The notes under the pieces were generated by a model, which was not told the origin of the DNA, did no database searches, and was given only the letters and a program-made list of their open reading frames with translations. The translations under genes and the position numbers were made by a program. From contig OX438749.1 of NCBI GenBank assembly GCA_949316235.1, positions 13,348,914 through 13,412,913 of the forward strand: a DNA stretch of 64,000 bases. Reading direction: 5' to 3'. Position 1 is the first letter of the stretch, and each line of letters starts with the position of its first letter. This stretch comes from Oegoconia quadripuncta (taxonomy: Eukaryota > Arthropoda > Insecta > Lepidoptera > Autostichidae). Positions 23,864 through 33,445 of this stretch are shown here, one piece after another.

Positions 23864-24195
23864 TTTTTTTTATGCACAACGGGTTGGTACTTGAACTCAA
23901 TCACACCTGATGTTAAGTGAAGATGAGGCCGAAGGTGGTAGCGTACTGACTCGGAAACTCCATCTTATTTGGGGGACTGGATATCTTATCTCTGACAACC
24001 GGAACACAGCAATGCTATTAACATTACTGTTTGGCGGCAGATTTAAATAAGATGGTGGTAGCTAGCCAGGCGGATATTTAAAATGCACTACCACCAACCA
24101 AACCGAGTACTAAATATGTACCCCGCTGGGGATCGAACCCGCGACCTCCGAATCGTAAACTTAATGTTGTTTACATTGAGCTACGGAGGTGGTTA
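23864..24195 (-). repeat. SINE-C, full-length reference copy
   Basis: Read on the minus strand it begins 'ccacctccgtagctcaatg' (tRNA-like start with A-box character), has B box 'gggttcgatccccagc', then 'ccgcctggctagctac', 'agataagatatccagtccc', 'cttaacatcaggtgtgatt', and ends 'cccgttgtgcataaaaaaaa'. The length is about 330 bp. Partial copies are at 16312, 33327, 36775, 52828, 52914/54111 and 57545. This is a tRNA-derived SINE family. Confidence 0.75.
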
Positions 24196-24299
24196 AAATA
24201 GTTTCATGCACCCATCTAGGGTCAAAGGTAAAATCAAAACGCTCTAAAAACTCAGGACCACAAAATCCACGAGCACACCATTTCCCTCCACTTTACCGC

Positions 24300-24445
24300 T
24301 AACACTTTAAACAAACACCAACCGCTTTGCATCCCCACTATTGGGGCACAGCCTCATCTCACTAGGATAATAAAAGCCAGTGCGCGGGCCCCAAGCGGAT
24401 TGGTAGATTTGTTTCAGGCTAGTAGCCACCCGAGAGTGTTTTCAA
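24300..24445 (-). repeat. Repeat-D copy
   Basis: On the minus strand: 'cggcttgaaaacactctcgg', 'cctgaaacaaatctaccaat' and 'ccgcttggggcc'. It matches 37185-37270 (+) and 38130-38330 (+), which carry 'acaaatctaccaatccgc' and related words. It is a dispersed repeat of unknown class. Confidence 0.5.
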
Positions 24446-24599
24446 GCCGCTTTCCTGCAACCCACCGATTTAACTACAACTGCTATACAATTGAAAATAA
24501 ACAGCTGTTCAAAGAATTGATAGCGCTAAAAGTTACTTAACTTAATACATAATTGAACTGCCAAAAATTGGCAAAACAATCAACTTCAGTAAGGTTTCA

Positions 24600-24790
24600 C
24601 AAACAAACAAACATACAAAATATTATTTATTGTACAACAATAAGAAGCATAAAAAAAATAAGAAAAAGGGGATAGTACAATTTGGCGGCCTTATCACTAA
24701 AAGCGATTTCTTCCAGGCAACCTTTGTGTTAGGAAGCATTATGCACATGACATGTAGGTAGCGTGCACGGTAAACTAATTTTAATAAAAT
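24600..24790 (-). repeat. Tail-1 retrotransposon 3' end
   Basis: Forward words 'atattatttattgtacaaca', 'aagaaaaaggggatagtaca', 'tttggcggccttatcac' and 'gatttcttccaggcaacc'. The AATAAA-type end and 5' truncation indicate a non-LTR retrotransposon tail on the minus strand. Confidence 0.6.
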
Positions 24791-26687
24791 AAATAAATGA
24801 CCCATATAAATGCATACGTTAATTGAATACATACAAACATACATACATAATATATATAAAAAATAATACATACATACCCATATTTGAATTCACTTTCTCC
24901 TGAGTCATCAGATCTTAAACAAATTTATGTAGGACTAACCTGATGATAGTGTCTATCGTATCTAGTGACCTCGATCTGAATCCTGTTCATTAAGAAAGTA
25001 CCCACCCTTTGAAGGATTTACTAAAATTGTGAAGTCGGCTAACATAAACAGATAACTGGTTAACATTATGCCTATCACTATTTTTAAAAGAACAATCATC
25101 AAAATCGACAATTGACGAAAATATGGGCGTACATACATAAAAAAAACCTTTTTGGGAGTCGGTTAAATACTAATAGTAAATGAAACTGCTGCGCCGCGAA
25201 TATTTCGGTGGCGACACTTAGCGACTGTTTTAGCCACACTTAGCGTCAATAAATTTTGTAATGTTATTTAGGACTTAATAATAAATCCTTCTTACGATAT
25301 CCATGGGAGGAATGGGTTGATCCCAACCGAAAACTATAGGGAACCGTCTTATATTTATATGATATAGTATATGCTATAATCTCCGTGAATAAGTTTCTCG
25401 TTGAATTCTATAAAATTAAACATATTTTTTCATAGTTCAAAACTGAAATTATATATTTCTATTTCGGTACATTGAAAATCCACTCAGCTAAGATGGCCGA
25501 CCATTTTCCCACATAAAAAGAGAAAAGGCAATTTAAATTCCCGGAATGTGTCGGTTCTTGCATGTCGTTTGTATATATAAAGGTTGTATATGGGTGGGCG
25601 CCTTTAGTTCAGCAATGTGGCACGATAATGTATGAAACAGAATCCAAAACAATGCAGTGAATTTGAGCACGAACCACTGTGGTATGGTAACAATATTACA
25701 TATTATCTACCATAATTACTAAGGTATTCAGAAAAAATGTGAAAGAATACTTTTGTCATGAAAAACGATTAGTTATATGAAGCTTTTTTACCAACACTCC
25801 TGAAAGAGGAAAGCTTTCGCGACATGACGTCTGGTTCCTAATTCGTCGGGCCAGACAAAGTGAGATAATTTCGTTTCAATTTGTTTGGCAGGCGAATTGA
25901 AACTTTGAATTTAACGTGATTTTGGACTCGATCTTGGAACTATCGTACTTGATTTAGAAATGACTTTTTAGGTTTGCGGCATGAATTCGCCTTGAAGTAT
26001 CCATTGTTCCAATTTACGTATTCACTGATAATCATAATATTTTCTTTATGACGGCATAGTAAAAATTATTTTTCTCTAAAAAAGTGATTTAGTACTTTAA
26101 TCCTTATCCTGAAACATTTCTAATTTAAAATGAACACGAAACCATTCCAATGAGCGCTAGATCAAGACCGACCGTCGGATGACTCTGGCTATCTGTTAAA
26201 GTTGCGATCAAGCAATGCTCCTCCCAACCAATCTCCCTCTCTCCGCGCACCAGGGTCAGGGCCTACTCTCTGCCCCACTCAAAATAATATTTCTCCATTG
26301 CTATATCTATAAAATCTATCAGCTTTTCCATATCCATCATATACGGACTAAACCACGTTTTTCACATTTTTTTAATAAAGCTTTACTTTCAAAATTTAAT
26401 TAAAAGTACTTATAACTTTTAGGCAAAGATTCTCAAATACTTATTGACTCAAATATTACTTGTAAGGCCCTCATTAATATAGGATACGTAGAAGTGCCTA
26501 AATAATAAATTCACTCCCACATGTCTGTTTCCATTATAATGATCTTCTTACCAAGTCAACGCCAAAAATATCACATTTTTGAGGATTATAAAGCGGCCAC
26601 ACATACGGCATTGTCTGTAGCAATGTTTTATAAGTTGTATGGGAAAAAGAGAAATAATATTGCTTTTAGTGCAAATTTTTTTCTATC
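24791..26687. other. No gene recognised
   Basis: AT-rich. A TATATAAAGG at about 25571 with 'ttagttcag' roughly 30 bp downstream on the plus strand resembles a core promoter, but the following ATG frame closes after six codons and no exon follows, so I do not call it. The short frame at 26215 is unsupported. Confidence 0.4.
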
Positions 26688-26834
26688 ATTTTAATAATAA
26701 TAATAAATAATAATTAATAAATATCCTTGGACATACACACAGCGCCATCTAGTTCCACTTTAAGCAACTATAGGCTTGTGTTGTGGATACCAGATGGTTG
26801 ATATACTACATAAATACATTTTTTTTGTAAATAA
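26688..26834 (-). repeat. SINE-A, 3' half, split by the LTR retrotransposon
   Basis: Minus-strand words 'tatcaaccatctggtatcca', 'aaagtggaactagatggcgc' and a TAA/ATT-repeat tail match 14178-14358. The other half lies at 31899-32037, and the join fits the uninterrupted copy at 14178 exactly. Confidence 0.75.
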
Positions 26835-26839
26835 ATACT

Positions 26840-27094
26840 ATAACCCGCGCGAATACGGCTGCGTGTTGCATGGCAACCGTGGCTATCCAGCCGTACCCCG
26901 TCTCCCGCGTGCCTCACCTCTCGTCCTTGGCCTGCGTCCCGCCGCTCTCGCCGTGGTATTGATTTTCGTTTCGAGTGGACAGTTTGCCCCTGATCACCGG
27001 TCGCGACGCACGCGCATCTCACCGCGCGTGCGCCCTTATAATTACGTGTTGACCCCAAGCCTGTAAACCCTTTTATATCAATAAATCTCTTATA
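26840..27094 (+). repeat. 5' LTR
   Basis: 255 bp, starting 'ataacccgcgcg' and ending 'aaatctcttata'. It contains a TATA-like 'ttataatta' near 27037 and 'aataaa' near 27080. The ends are ATAA...TTAT(A), not the commoner TG...CA. Confidence 0.92.
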
Positions 27095-27125
27095 GTGACG
27101 CCCAACTAGTGGTACGTGTTATAAC
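27095..27125 (+). other. Candidate primer-binding region
   Basis: Directly after the 5' LTR comes 'gtgacgcccaactagtgg'. A TGG, the start expected for pairing with a tRNA 3' CCA, is at 27110-27112, 15 nt from the LTR, which is farther than usual. The primer tRNA cannot be named from this. Confidence 0.3.
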
Positions 27126-27204
27126 GACCCATAAAAGTGATCGTTTATACTATAAGGCAAACTGATTCATATTCCTACTTGTTTCACCGCCCAACTATAC
27201 CGCC

Positions 27205-27525
27205 ATGGCCGGCAGCAGGAAAGGGCGAGGAAGGAAGAACGACAGTGAGAGTGTAACGGAATCTACGAACATGCTGATAACCGATCGACAGCTGTCTTCA
27301 CTCGTCGAAAATATTACGAAGAGCCAGGCAGAAACAAATCGCCTTCTCATCGAAAGCTTATTTTCTTCTGGTAGCGTGCACCCCTCTCCGGCGCTCGGCT
27401 CTAGCACACCGGCGGCGGCGCCGACACCGCCGCTGTACGAGTGCGGCGGGCGCCGCCGCTCAACCGCGACCCGGAAGCTTCGCGAAGTGTACGGCGCGCT
27501 TCGATGGCGCCGCCCGCAACACTGA
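27205..27525 (+). CDS. gag N-terminal reading frame
   Basis: ATG in a strong context ('ccgccATGG') opens 106 codons: a basic start (MAGSRKGRGRKND), a predicted helical stretch around residues 25-50, then a low-complexity Pro/Ala/Ser region. The last 25-30 codons have no gag character, because the gag sequence continues in the next frame from about 27464. The frame ends at TGA 27523-27525. The break is described under findings. Confidence 0.7.
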   Translation: MAGSRKGRGRKNDSESVTESTNMLITDRQLSSLVENITKSQAETNRLLIESLFSSGSVHPSPALGSSTPAAAPTPPLYECGGRRRSTATRKLREVYGALRWRRPQH

Positions 27526-30500
27526 CGCGCTTGAAGCATTTATAGACGCCATAGAAGTGTACAAGGAATGTTCAAATGTGAGCGACGACCATGCACTGCG
27601 TGGATTACCGATGTTATTGGTCGGAGAAGCCGCCGTTTGGTGGCAGGGAGTGAAGGCGACTGTAACTACGTGGACCGAAGCATTGCGACGACTACGCGGG
27701 ATGTTCGGTGCGGCACGCCCTGCCTACAAAATATTCCGGGACATTTTTTCGCGAGAACAAGGAAGTGAACGTGCTGAAATTTTTATTTCTCGAATCCGTG
27801 CTTCATTAGTGAAATTACCATACGTTGTGTGTGAAAATATGAAAGTGGACATGATCTACGGGTTATTAGACCGTCGTATACGGAAGCGAGTGCCTCGCGA
27901 CATGGTGGATGGGCTCGATAGTTTAATTGAAAGGGCGAGGTTTGTAGAGGAATGCATGGCAGAGGTGAGTGACCTTAGCTTACATACGAAACGAAATACC
28001 ACGTCCGTTCAACCGATGGTGGGAAATTTAGTTAACCCTTCAACCGTCAGTGTAGTTAACACTCCAGCCGCGCATACATTTAACCCTCCGGCTGCGCAAG
28101 GTGTTAATCCTACATCTTCCCGCTCTAGCTCGTACGAGAAAACAAAATCGAACCGAGTTCGTCCGCGTTGCGCTTTTTGTAAGATTTTTGGACATACGAT
28201 TGACGATTGCCGTAATAAAACTGCGACCAAACCGCTAGAACGCGTCACGGATAGGTCCGACGCGCCCGTTTTACGCTGTTATGGGTGTGGTCAACCAGGG
28301 GTAGTAAGGTCGAAATGTGAGACATGTAAAGGTACATCTACACCTAGCACTAATAAAGTAGACTTCCACAGCGCGGAACTGGACGATGCTGCCGACGCCC
28401 GCCCGTTGGTAGAAATCGAGATCGGTGGCCACGCTGGCGTCGCAATCCTGGACACAGGTGCCACACACTGCATCGCTAGTCCTATGCTATATGACATCCT
28501 TGTGGCCAGCGGCGCCGAGTTTAAAGAAACGCACCGCGCAGTGGGGCTCGCCGACGGCTCGAATCAGGTACGTACAGTGCTAGCGTGTATTGTAAAGGTA
28601 AACCTGCAAGGACGTGATATACTTACGTCTTTCCTTGTACTTCGAAATGCGGAGACCAGGACGCTTCTAGGACGAGACTTCATCGTTGCGGCCGGCATTA
28701 TAGTCGACTTACCCCAGGGGATGTGGAGCTTCAGCGATGCACCGTCGCAAAGGTATTCTTTTACACAATCGTACAGCTTACTTTCTTCCAACGCTGAGCT
28801 GATGCACGTCGACACCTCTAACTTGACCCTTAGAGCTGACGAGGGTTGTAACTTAACAGCTGATCAGAGAACCCAACTTAACGCCTTACTGGTAAGGGAA
28901 TCCGACCTATTCGCAACTGACGGTACACCAACTGAGTTCGCAGTCCATCGAATTAAGGTCGATGAGAAGCAGGAGCCAATCGCTTCCCCACCATATCGGA
29001 TGTCACAAGGTAGGAGGGAGATTCTCGAGAAAGAGCTGCAGCGACTGCTGGTGGCTGACGTTATTGAGGAGTGCGACTGGGCAGCCAACGTGGTTTTGGT
29101 CAACAAAAAGGATGGCGGAGTACGCCTATGCGTGGATTATCGCAAACTCAATGCAGTGACTGAACCTGACCGCTACCCGCTGCCCAGGATGGAAGACGTA
29201 CTGCACGCTGCCAAGACGACGAAATACATGACAACCTGTGATCTGCGAGCTGGTTACTTTCAGGTGAGTGTCGCAGAAGAGGATCGCGACAAAACTGGGT
29301 TTGTTACTCCACTGGGAACGTTTAGATTTAAAAGAATGCCCATGGGATTGCGGAATTCTGGCGCGACGTTTCAAAGGCTGATGGATAGGTTCAAATCGAA
29401 CCTTCCAGGAATCACAATACTAGTGTACTTGGACGATGTGATTATACTGTCGGAGTCATTCCTTGAGCACCTGGAAGACCTGGAGGCAGTTTTCACTAGA
29501 CTCAAAATGTTCAACCTGCGTATCAACCGGGAGAAGAGTGTTTTCGCGAGGAACTCGATCAAGTTCCTTGGCCACGTGATCGTTCCGGGTGGAATTCAGG
29601 TAGATCCGGATAAAACAGCGGCTATCTCGAATATGCAGACCCCTCGGAACGTCAAACACCTTAAAACCTTTTTGCAGACGTCAAGCTGGTTTCGGCGCTT
29701 TATTCCGGATTATGCGAAAACTGCAAGTCCGTTGACGTGCCTCTTGAAGAAGGACAGCCGCTGGAGTTGGTCATCGGAGCAGCAGGAAGCCTTCGACCAC
29801 ATAAAGGTATTACTTGTCTCCGCGCCAATTTTACAGCAAGCTGATGATTCAAAACCATTTACGCTGAGGACCGATAGCAGCGGCTATTGTCTCGGAGCGG
29901 CTTTAATGCAGGGGGAGGGCTCAGATGAACGACCTGTCGAGTACGCGAGCCGCCTTCTAAACCCCGCCGAGAGAAATTATAATACGACCGAGAGGGAGGC
30001 TTTAGCTGTCGTATGGGCAGTGACCAAATTTCGAGGATACCTCGAGGGATCAGAAGTAACAGTGAAGTCTGATCACCAGCCCTTGAGGTGGCTAATGAGC
30101 CTGAAATCTCCTAGCGGTCGATTAGCGCGATGGGCGCTGACACTTCAAGAGTTTAATCTACGCATCGAATACTCACCTGGAAAATCGAATGCCCTAGCCG
30201 ATACACTCTCGCGGCCGCCATGCGTCGAAGAGCTAAAATGCGACCTAGGCCTTACTGAAATTGATATGCCGTCGAGAAGCCCCAAGGACATCCGAGAACA
30301 CCAGCTCAAAGATCCTGAAATCCGTAACATTATAGAGGATTTGGAGGAGGATAACGATCCGTTTAGGGGGAGGAGTTGGGCAGATCGGGGGTACGTGATG
30401 TCGGATGGTATTCTGTACAGGTGTGGTCCGGAAAAGGAAGATGAAGAAAACCCTTGCTTGGTAGTGCCAAAACACGAACGTGAGCAGATCCTAGCCGACT

Positions 30501-31633
30501 TTCACGACGCCCCAACTGCTGGCCATTTCGGTGTAGAGCGCACCCTGCACAGGATCTGTCAACGATTCTACTGGCCCTCAATGCGAGCTCAAGTAGCTGA
30601 TTACGTGAAGAAGTGTGTCCCTTGCCAACGATACAAGGTAGATAATAGGAAACCAGCCGGATTACTCCAGACCCCAGCGACCACTCGTCGCTTCGAAGTC
30701 TTGGCAGTAGACCTGTTCGGTCCCCTTCCAGTAACATCTGAGGGCAACCGCTGGATCCTGATTATGGAGGACGTTTGTACCCGCTGGGTGGAGCTTTTCG
30801 CTCTGGAGAAAGCCACCAGTGATGAGTGTAGCAAGATCTTGATAAATGAGATATTCCTCAGATACGGAGTACCTCGTAGACTTCTGAGTGACAATGGCGT
30901 GCAGTTCATTAGCGAGGTGATGCAACAGGTTTGTCACACGTTCGGCATTAGCCAATCTTTAACACCAAAATATCACCCCGAAGCGAATCCAGTAGAAAGG
31001 AAAAACCGTGACTTGAAACCTCAGCTTGCCATCTTGGTGGGTCGGGACCACGACACTTGGGACACTCACCTGGCAGCGATCCGTTTCGCCATGAACTCAG
31101 CAGTCACACTCAGCACCGGATATTCGCCCGCCTATCTCAATTTCGGGCGCGAACTTCGAGCTCCTGCTGATGCAACCTCTGATATGAGAGCCATCATAAA
31201 CAGAGATGTCGCAGTATGTACTATTACTCCTTACCTGCGTAGGCTGTCCACGATCCTTCTAGATGCTCGAGATATCCACGAGAAGGCCCAAGCTACTCAG
31301 AAGAAATATGCAGATGAAGGACGCCGTCCTGCGCCTGAGTATTCAACAGGAGATCTCGTACTCCTGAAGACCCAAGGATCTAACGACACTGTACAAGGTC
31401 AGACCCCTAAGTTCATCCCTCGCAGAGATGGGCCATACAAGATTCGGGATGCTACCAGCCTTTCAACTTACCTGCTGGAGAGAGTCAGCGACGGAGAGCT
31501 CATAGGTAAGTACCACGTGTCTCAACTTACTCCCTTCGTTGGCCACATCCAAGCTCCGATGCAAGAGAAACGAAAGAGGGGTAGACCACGGAAGAACACT
31601 ACCTCGAACGCGAGGGCGCACCGTTCGAGCTAG
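27464..31633 (+). CDS. gag-pol polyprotein frame of the LTR retrotransposon
   Basis: One uninterrupted frame to TAG at 31631-31633. Gag-like text (FAKCTARFDG, EAFIDAIEVYKEC, GEAAVWWQGV) is followed by two zinc knuckles. The first, CAFCKIFGHTIDDC at about 28169, is canonical CX2CX4HX4C. The second, at about 28277, has Val in place of His (CYGCGQPGVVRSKC). The aspartic protease has DTGATH at 28451 and LLGRDF. Reverse transcriptase has the catalytic YLDD at 29426. RNase H has TDSSGYCLGAAL from about 29870. Integrase has an HHCC zinc region at 30503-30640 and catalytic acidic residues in AVDLFGP (30710), SDNGVQF (30890) and PVERKNR. The C-terminal GPYKIRD...KYHVSQLTPF is typical of this group. 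The first in-frame start-like codon is GTG at 27557, so the true start must lie in the other frame. Confidence 0.93.
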   Translation, partial: PRPGSFAKCTARFDGAARNTDALEAFIDAIEVYKECSNVSDDHALRGLPMLLVGEAAVWWQGVKATVTTWTEALRRLRGMFGAARPAYKIFRDIFSREQGSERAEIFISRIRASLVKLPYVVCENMKVDMIYGLLDRRIRKRVPRDMVDGLDSLIERARFVEECMAEVSDLSLHTKRNTTSVQPMVGNLVNPSTVSVVNTPAAHTFNPPAAQGVNPTSSRSSSYEKTKSNRVRPRCAFCKIFGHTIDDCRNKTATKPLERVTDRSDAPVLRCYGCGQPGVVRSKCETCKGTSTPSTNKVDFHSAELDDAADARPLVEIEIGGHAGVAILDTGATHCIASPMLYDILVASGAEFKETHRAVGLADGSNQVRTVLACIVKVNLQGRDILTSFLVLRNAETRTLLGRDFIVAAGIIVDLPQGMWSFSDAPSQRYSFTQSYSLLSSNAELMHVDTSNLTLRADEGCNLTADQRTQLNALLVRESDLFATDGTPTEFAVHRIKVDEKQEPIASPPYRMSQGRREILEKELQRLLVADVIEECDWAANVVLVNKKDGGVRLCVDYRKLNAVTEPDRYPLPRMEDVLHAAKTTKYMTTCDLRAGYFQVSVAEEDRDKTGFVTPLGTFRFKRMPMGLRNSGATFQRLMDRFKSNLPGITILVYLDDVIILSESFLEHLEDLEAVFTRLKMFNLRINREKSVFARNSIKFLGHVIVPGGIQVDPDKTAAISNMQTPRNVKHLKTFLQTSSWFRRFIPDYAKTASPLTCLLKKDSRWSWSSEQQEAFDHIKVLLVSAPILQQADDSKPFTLRTDSSGYCLGAALMQGEGSDERPVEYASRLLNPAERNYNTTEREALAVVWAVTKFRGYLEGSEVTVKSDHQPLRWLMSLKSPSGRLARWALTLQEFNLRIEYSPGKSNALADTLSRPPCVEELKCDLGLTEIDMPSRSPKDIREHQLKDPEIRNIIEDLEEDNDPFRGRSWADRGYVMSDGILYRCGPEKEDEENPCLVVPKHEREQILADFHDAPTAGHFGVERTLHRICQRFYWPSMRAQVADYVKKCVPCQRYKVDNRKPAGLLQTPATTRRFEVLAVDLFGPLPVTSEGNRWILIMEDVCTRWVELFALEKATSDECSKILINEIFLRYGVPRRLLSDNGVQFISEVMQQVCHTFGISQSLTPKYHPEANPVERKNRDLKPQLAILVGRDHDTWDTHLAAIRFAMNSAVTLSTGYSPAYLNFGRELRAPADATSDMRAIINRDVAVCTITPYLRRLSTILLDARDIHEKAQATQKKYADEGRRPAPEYSTGDLVLLKTQGSNDTVQGQTPKFIPRRDGPYKIRDATSLSTYLLERVSDGELIGKYHVSQLTPFVGHIQAPMQEKRKRGRPRKNTTSNARAHRSS

Positions 31634-31644
31634 AGGGGGAGGAT
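31632..31644 (+). other. Polypurine tract
   Basis: 'agagggggaggat' directly upstream of the 3' LTR, the expected site for plus-strand priming. Confidence 0.75.
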
Positions 31645-31898
31645 ATAACCCGCGCGAATACGGCTGCGTGTTGCATGGCAACCGTGGCTATCCAGCCGTA
31701 CCCCGTCTCCCGCGTGCCTCACCTCTCGTCCTTGGCCTGCGTCCCGCCGCTCTCGCCGTGGTATTGATTTTCGTTTCGAGTGGACAGTTTGCCCAGATCA
31801 CCGGTCGCGACGCACGCGCATCTCACCGCGCGTGCGCCCTTATAATTACGTGTTGACCCCAAGCCTGTAAACCCTTTTATATCAATAAATCTCTTATA
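31645..31898 (+). repeat. 3' LTR
   Basis: 254 bp, identical to the 5' LTR except for one short difference near 31795. It carries AATAAA at 31884-31889. Confidence 0.92.
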
Positions 31899-32037
31899 AT
31901 ACTTATTATAAATGAAAACATCCATAACTCGGGTACACATGTCCGTATTCATCATACAAACATATGCCCCTTGCGGGATTCGAACCCGCGACCTTTTGGT
32001 ATAAAGGTCAGAGTTTCTAACCACTACACCAAACAGG
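31899..32037 (-). repeat. SINE-A, 5' (tRNA-like) half
   Basis: Read on the minus strand: 'cctgtttggtgtagtggtta' (A box), B box 'gggttcgaatcccgc', 'aaggggcatatgtttg', 'gttatggatgttttcattta'. The stretch resembles a tRNA gene from A box to B box but has no acceptor-stem partner, so it is a SINE head and not a functional tRNA. Confidence 0.75.
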
Positions 32038-32109
32038 TCGACATTGCAAATTAATTGTATTTTAAGTTATGCCATAAAGAGTATTTCGATTTTTAAGAAT
32101 AGTTTAGCG

Positions 32110-32350
32110 ATATTGAGACTGCGGTTCGGCATGTAAAAGGAATAGAATCAACCCGTCTCTTCCCGTGGGTGTCGTTAAGGGATTTTCCACAAAACGTTTT
32201 AAGGGCGATGAGCGCACCACCTCTCATGTGTACATTTCTGTATATTTGTGACGGTGAAACGTGAATATTATTTCAAGCATTAATGTTTATTACACCCAAA
32301 CGTTAATGTTTGGGATATCTCTGACCACCCCATTTGGGATAGATCGTGAC
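32110..32350 (+). repeat. Tail-3 retrotransposon 3' end
   Basis: Contains 'aacccgtctcttcccgtggg', 'ttaagggcgatgagcgcacc', 'gtgaatattatttcaagcat', 'gtttgggatatctctgacc' and 'ccccatttgggatagatcg'. It matches 58985-59185 in order and is a good copy of the family tail. Confidence 0.65.
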
Positions 32351-32813
32351 ATTATATATCTAGGTAAAATAAAGATCTATGTTAAAGTCTTTTTGTGGCA
32401 TGAACACTCGCCTAAAAGGGGCAAATACTACTAAATTCAAGTCTGCAATATAATCCATTTTAGGATAATAATGATAAATTGTATAACTACTTTAACGGTA
32501 GCATAAAGCTTCTAAAGGCAGGTATGGTTATGCCAAGAACAATCTACGAGCCTTTTAGAATCGTCTTTCTTTGTTAGCACAAGATAAACGGCGACGTCTC
32601 CAGGGGTTTGTCGTTTTAGTCCTGCTGAGGGCACCTTTGAAAAACGAACTGCATTTATCCCATCCTAAAAGGTTACGAATTACTGTCGCCCACAAACAGC
32701 TCTAATTAAAGGCAAATTCCGATGGACGGGTTGCTCGGATTTCACCTTTGAGGCGCTTACTGAAGTGTATACACCCACCTCATGCAATGTTTAAATCAAT
32801 CTCTATATATACA
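32351..32813. other. No feature recognised
   Basis: Spacer between the tail-3 copy and the foldback element. No gene, and no repeat that recurs in this window. Confidence 0.4.
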
Positions 32814-33077
32814 GGGTGAATTTGAATTCGTGTAATTCCCATTAACTGGTGACGCCACTCTTGATGTGAACAACTTCCCCCAAGGAACCATAGTCGAATT
32901 CGATCAAAAAATTTTCGATTACTCATTCAAAGTAAACCATTCTGAAACCATGTTTAGTGTGAAAATCTAACAATTTTCAGCTGATTTCGGCTATAGCTGC
33001 TAGTGGAAAGTTGTTCGTAATCAGGAATGGAGTCACCACTAATCAGGAATTACATGAATTAAATTTAACCCTGCATA
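32814..33077. mobile_element. Foldback/MITE-like element with long inverted repeats
   Basis: The left arm reads 'cagggtgaatttgaattcgt', 'gtaattcccattaactggtg', 'gacgccactcttgatg' and 'aacaactt'. The right arm is its imperfect inverse ('ttaccctg' end, 'catgtaattcctgattag', 'gtgactccattcctgatt' in reverse complement). Each arm is about 75-80 bp. A TA lies at the left edge, and CA, a possible mutated TA, at the right. It is non-coding. Confidence 0.6.
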
Positions 33078-33159
33078 TGTATTCAAATAATAAAATGAAA
33101 ACATTTTTCTGTGATTTTAAGGTGAAACCAATTATACATATTATATAACGTCAAGAGGT

Positions 33160-33300
33160 TTTCCCAAATGGGGTAGTAAGAGATATTCCAAATAAGCAAA
33201 ATTATAAAGTTTAGTACTTGAAACAACATCCACGATTCACCTTTTCAAATATATAGTAATGGACTAGGGATGAATCCATTGCTTATCGAAAATTTAAAGC
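33160..33300 (-). repeat. Tail-3 fragment
   Basis: Forward 'cccaaatggggtagtaagag' and 'atattccaaataa', then 'cacgattcaccttttcaaat', the minus-strand form of the tail-3 end. Confidence 0.5.
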
Positions 33301-33326
33301 TTATAGATGTTTTAGTGTAAAGTCTC

Positions 33327-33385
33327 TTAGTTTTTTTTTATGCACGACGGGTTCGTACTTGACCTCAATGACACCAGTTACCTTT
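33327..33385 (-). repeat. SINE-C 3' fragment
   Basis: 'tttttatgcacgacgggttc' and 'gtacttgacctcaatgacac' are the minus-strand end of SINE-C. A tail-3-like 'acctacgggaatagacagg' follows at about 33400. Confidence 0.55.
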
Positions 33386-33445
33386 TATGACACCTACGGG
33401 AATAGACAGGTTGGTTTCTTTTCACGTGCCGGAAGTCACACGGAA

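Larger units (their letters stand above)
26840..31898 (+). mobile_element. Ty3/gypsy-type LTR retrotransposon, young insertion
   Basis: Two direct repeats (26840-27094 and 31645-31898) flank a gag-pol coding region with protease, reverse transcriptase, RNase H and integrase in the Ty3/gypsy order (integrase last). There is no env-like frame. The host sequence is the SINE-A at 26688-26834 plus 31899-32037. ATACT is duplicated at 26835-26839 and 31899-31903; AATACT works equally well if the LTR is taken to end in TTAT. The LTRs differ at one place only ('gcccctgatc' against 'gcccagatc'), so insertion was recent. The overall GC content and codon use are much higher than the surroundings. Confidence 0.95.

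Noticed and set aside
24105..24195. tRNA-like sequence on the minus strand with B box 'gggttcgatcccc'
   Set aside because: It continues directly into the SINE-C body, with no separate tRNA fold end.
25571..25625. TATATAAAGG and initiator-like sequence, plus strand
   Set aside because: The first ATG frame downstream closes after six codons, and no exon with coding character follows within reach.
31970..32037. tRNA gene on the minus strand, with good A and B boxes
   Set aside because: No acceptor stem partner; the sequence continues into a SINE body shared with 14178-14358. It is a SINE head.
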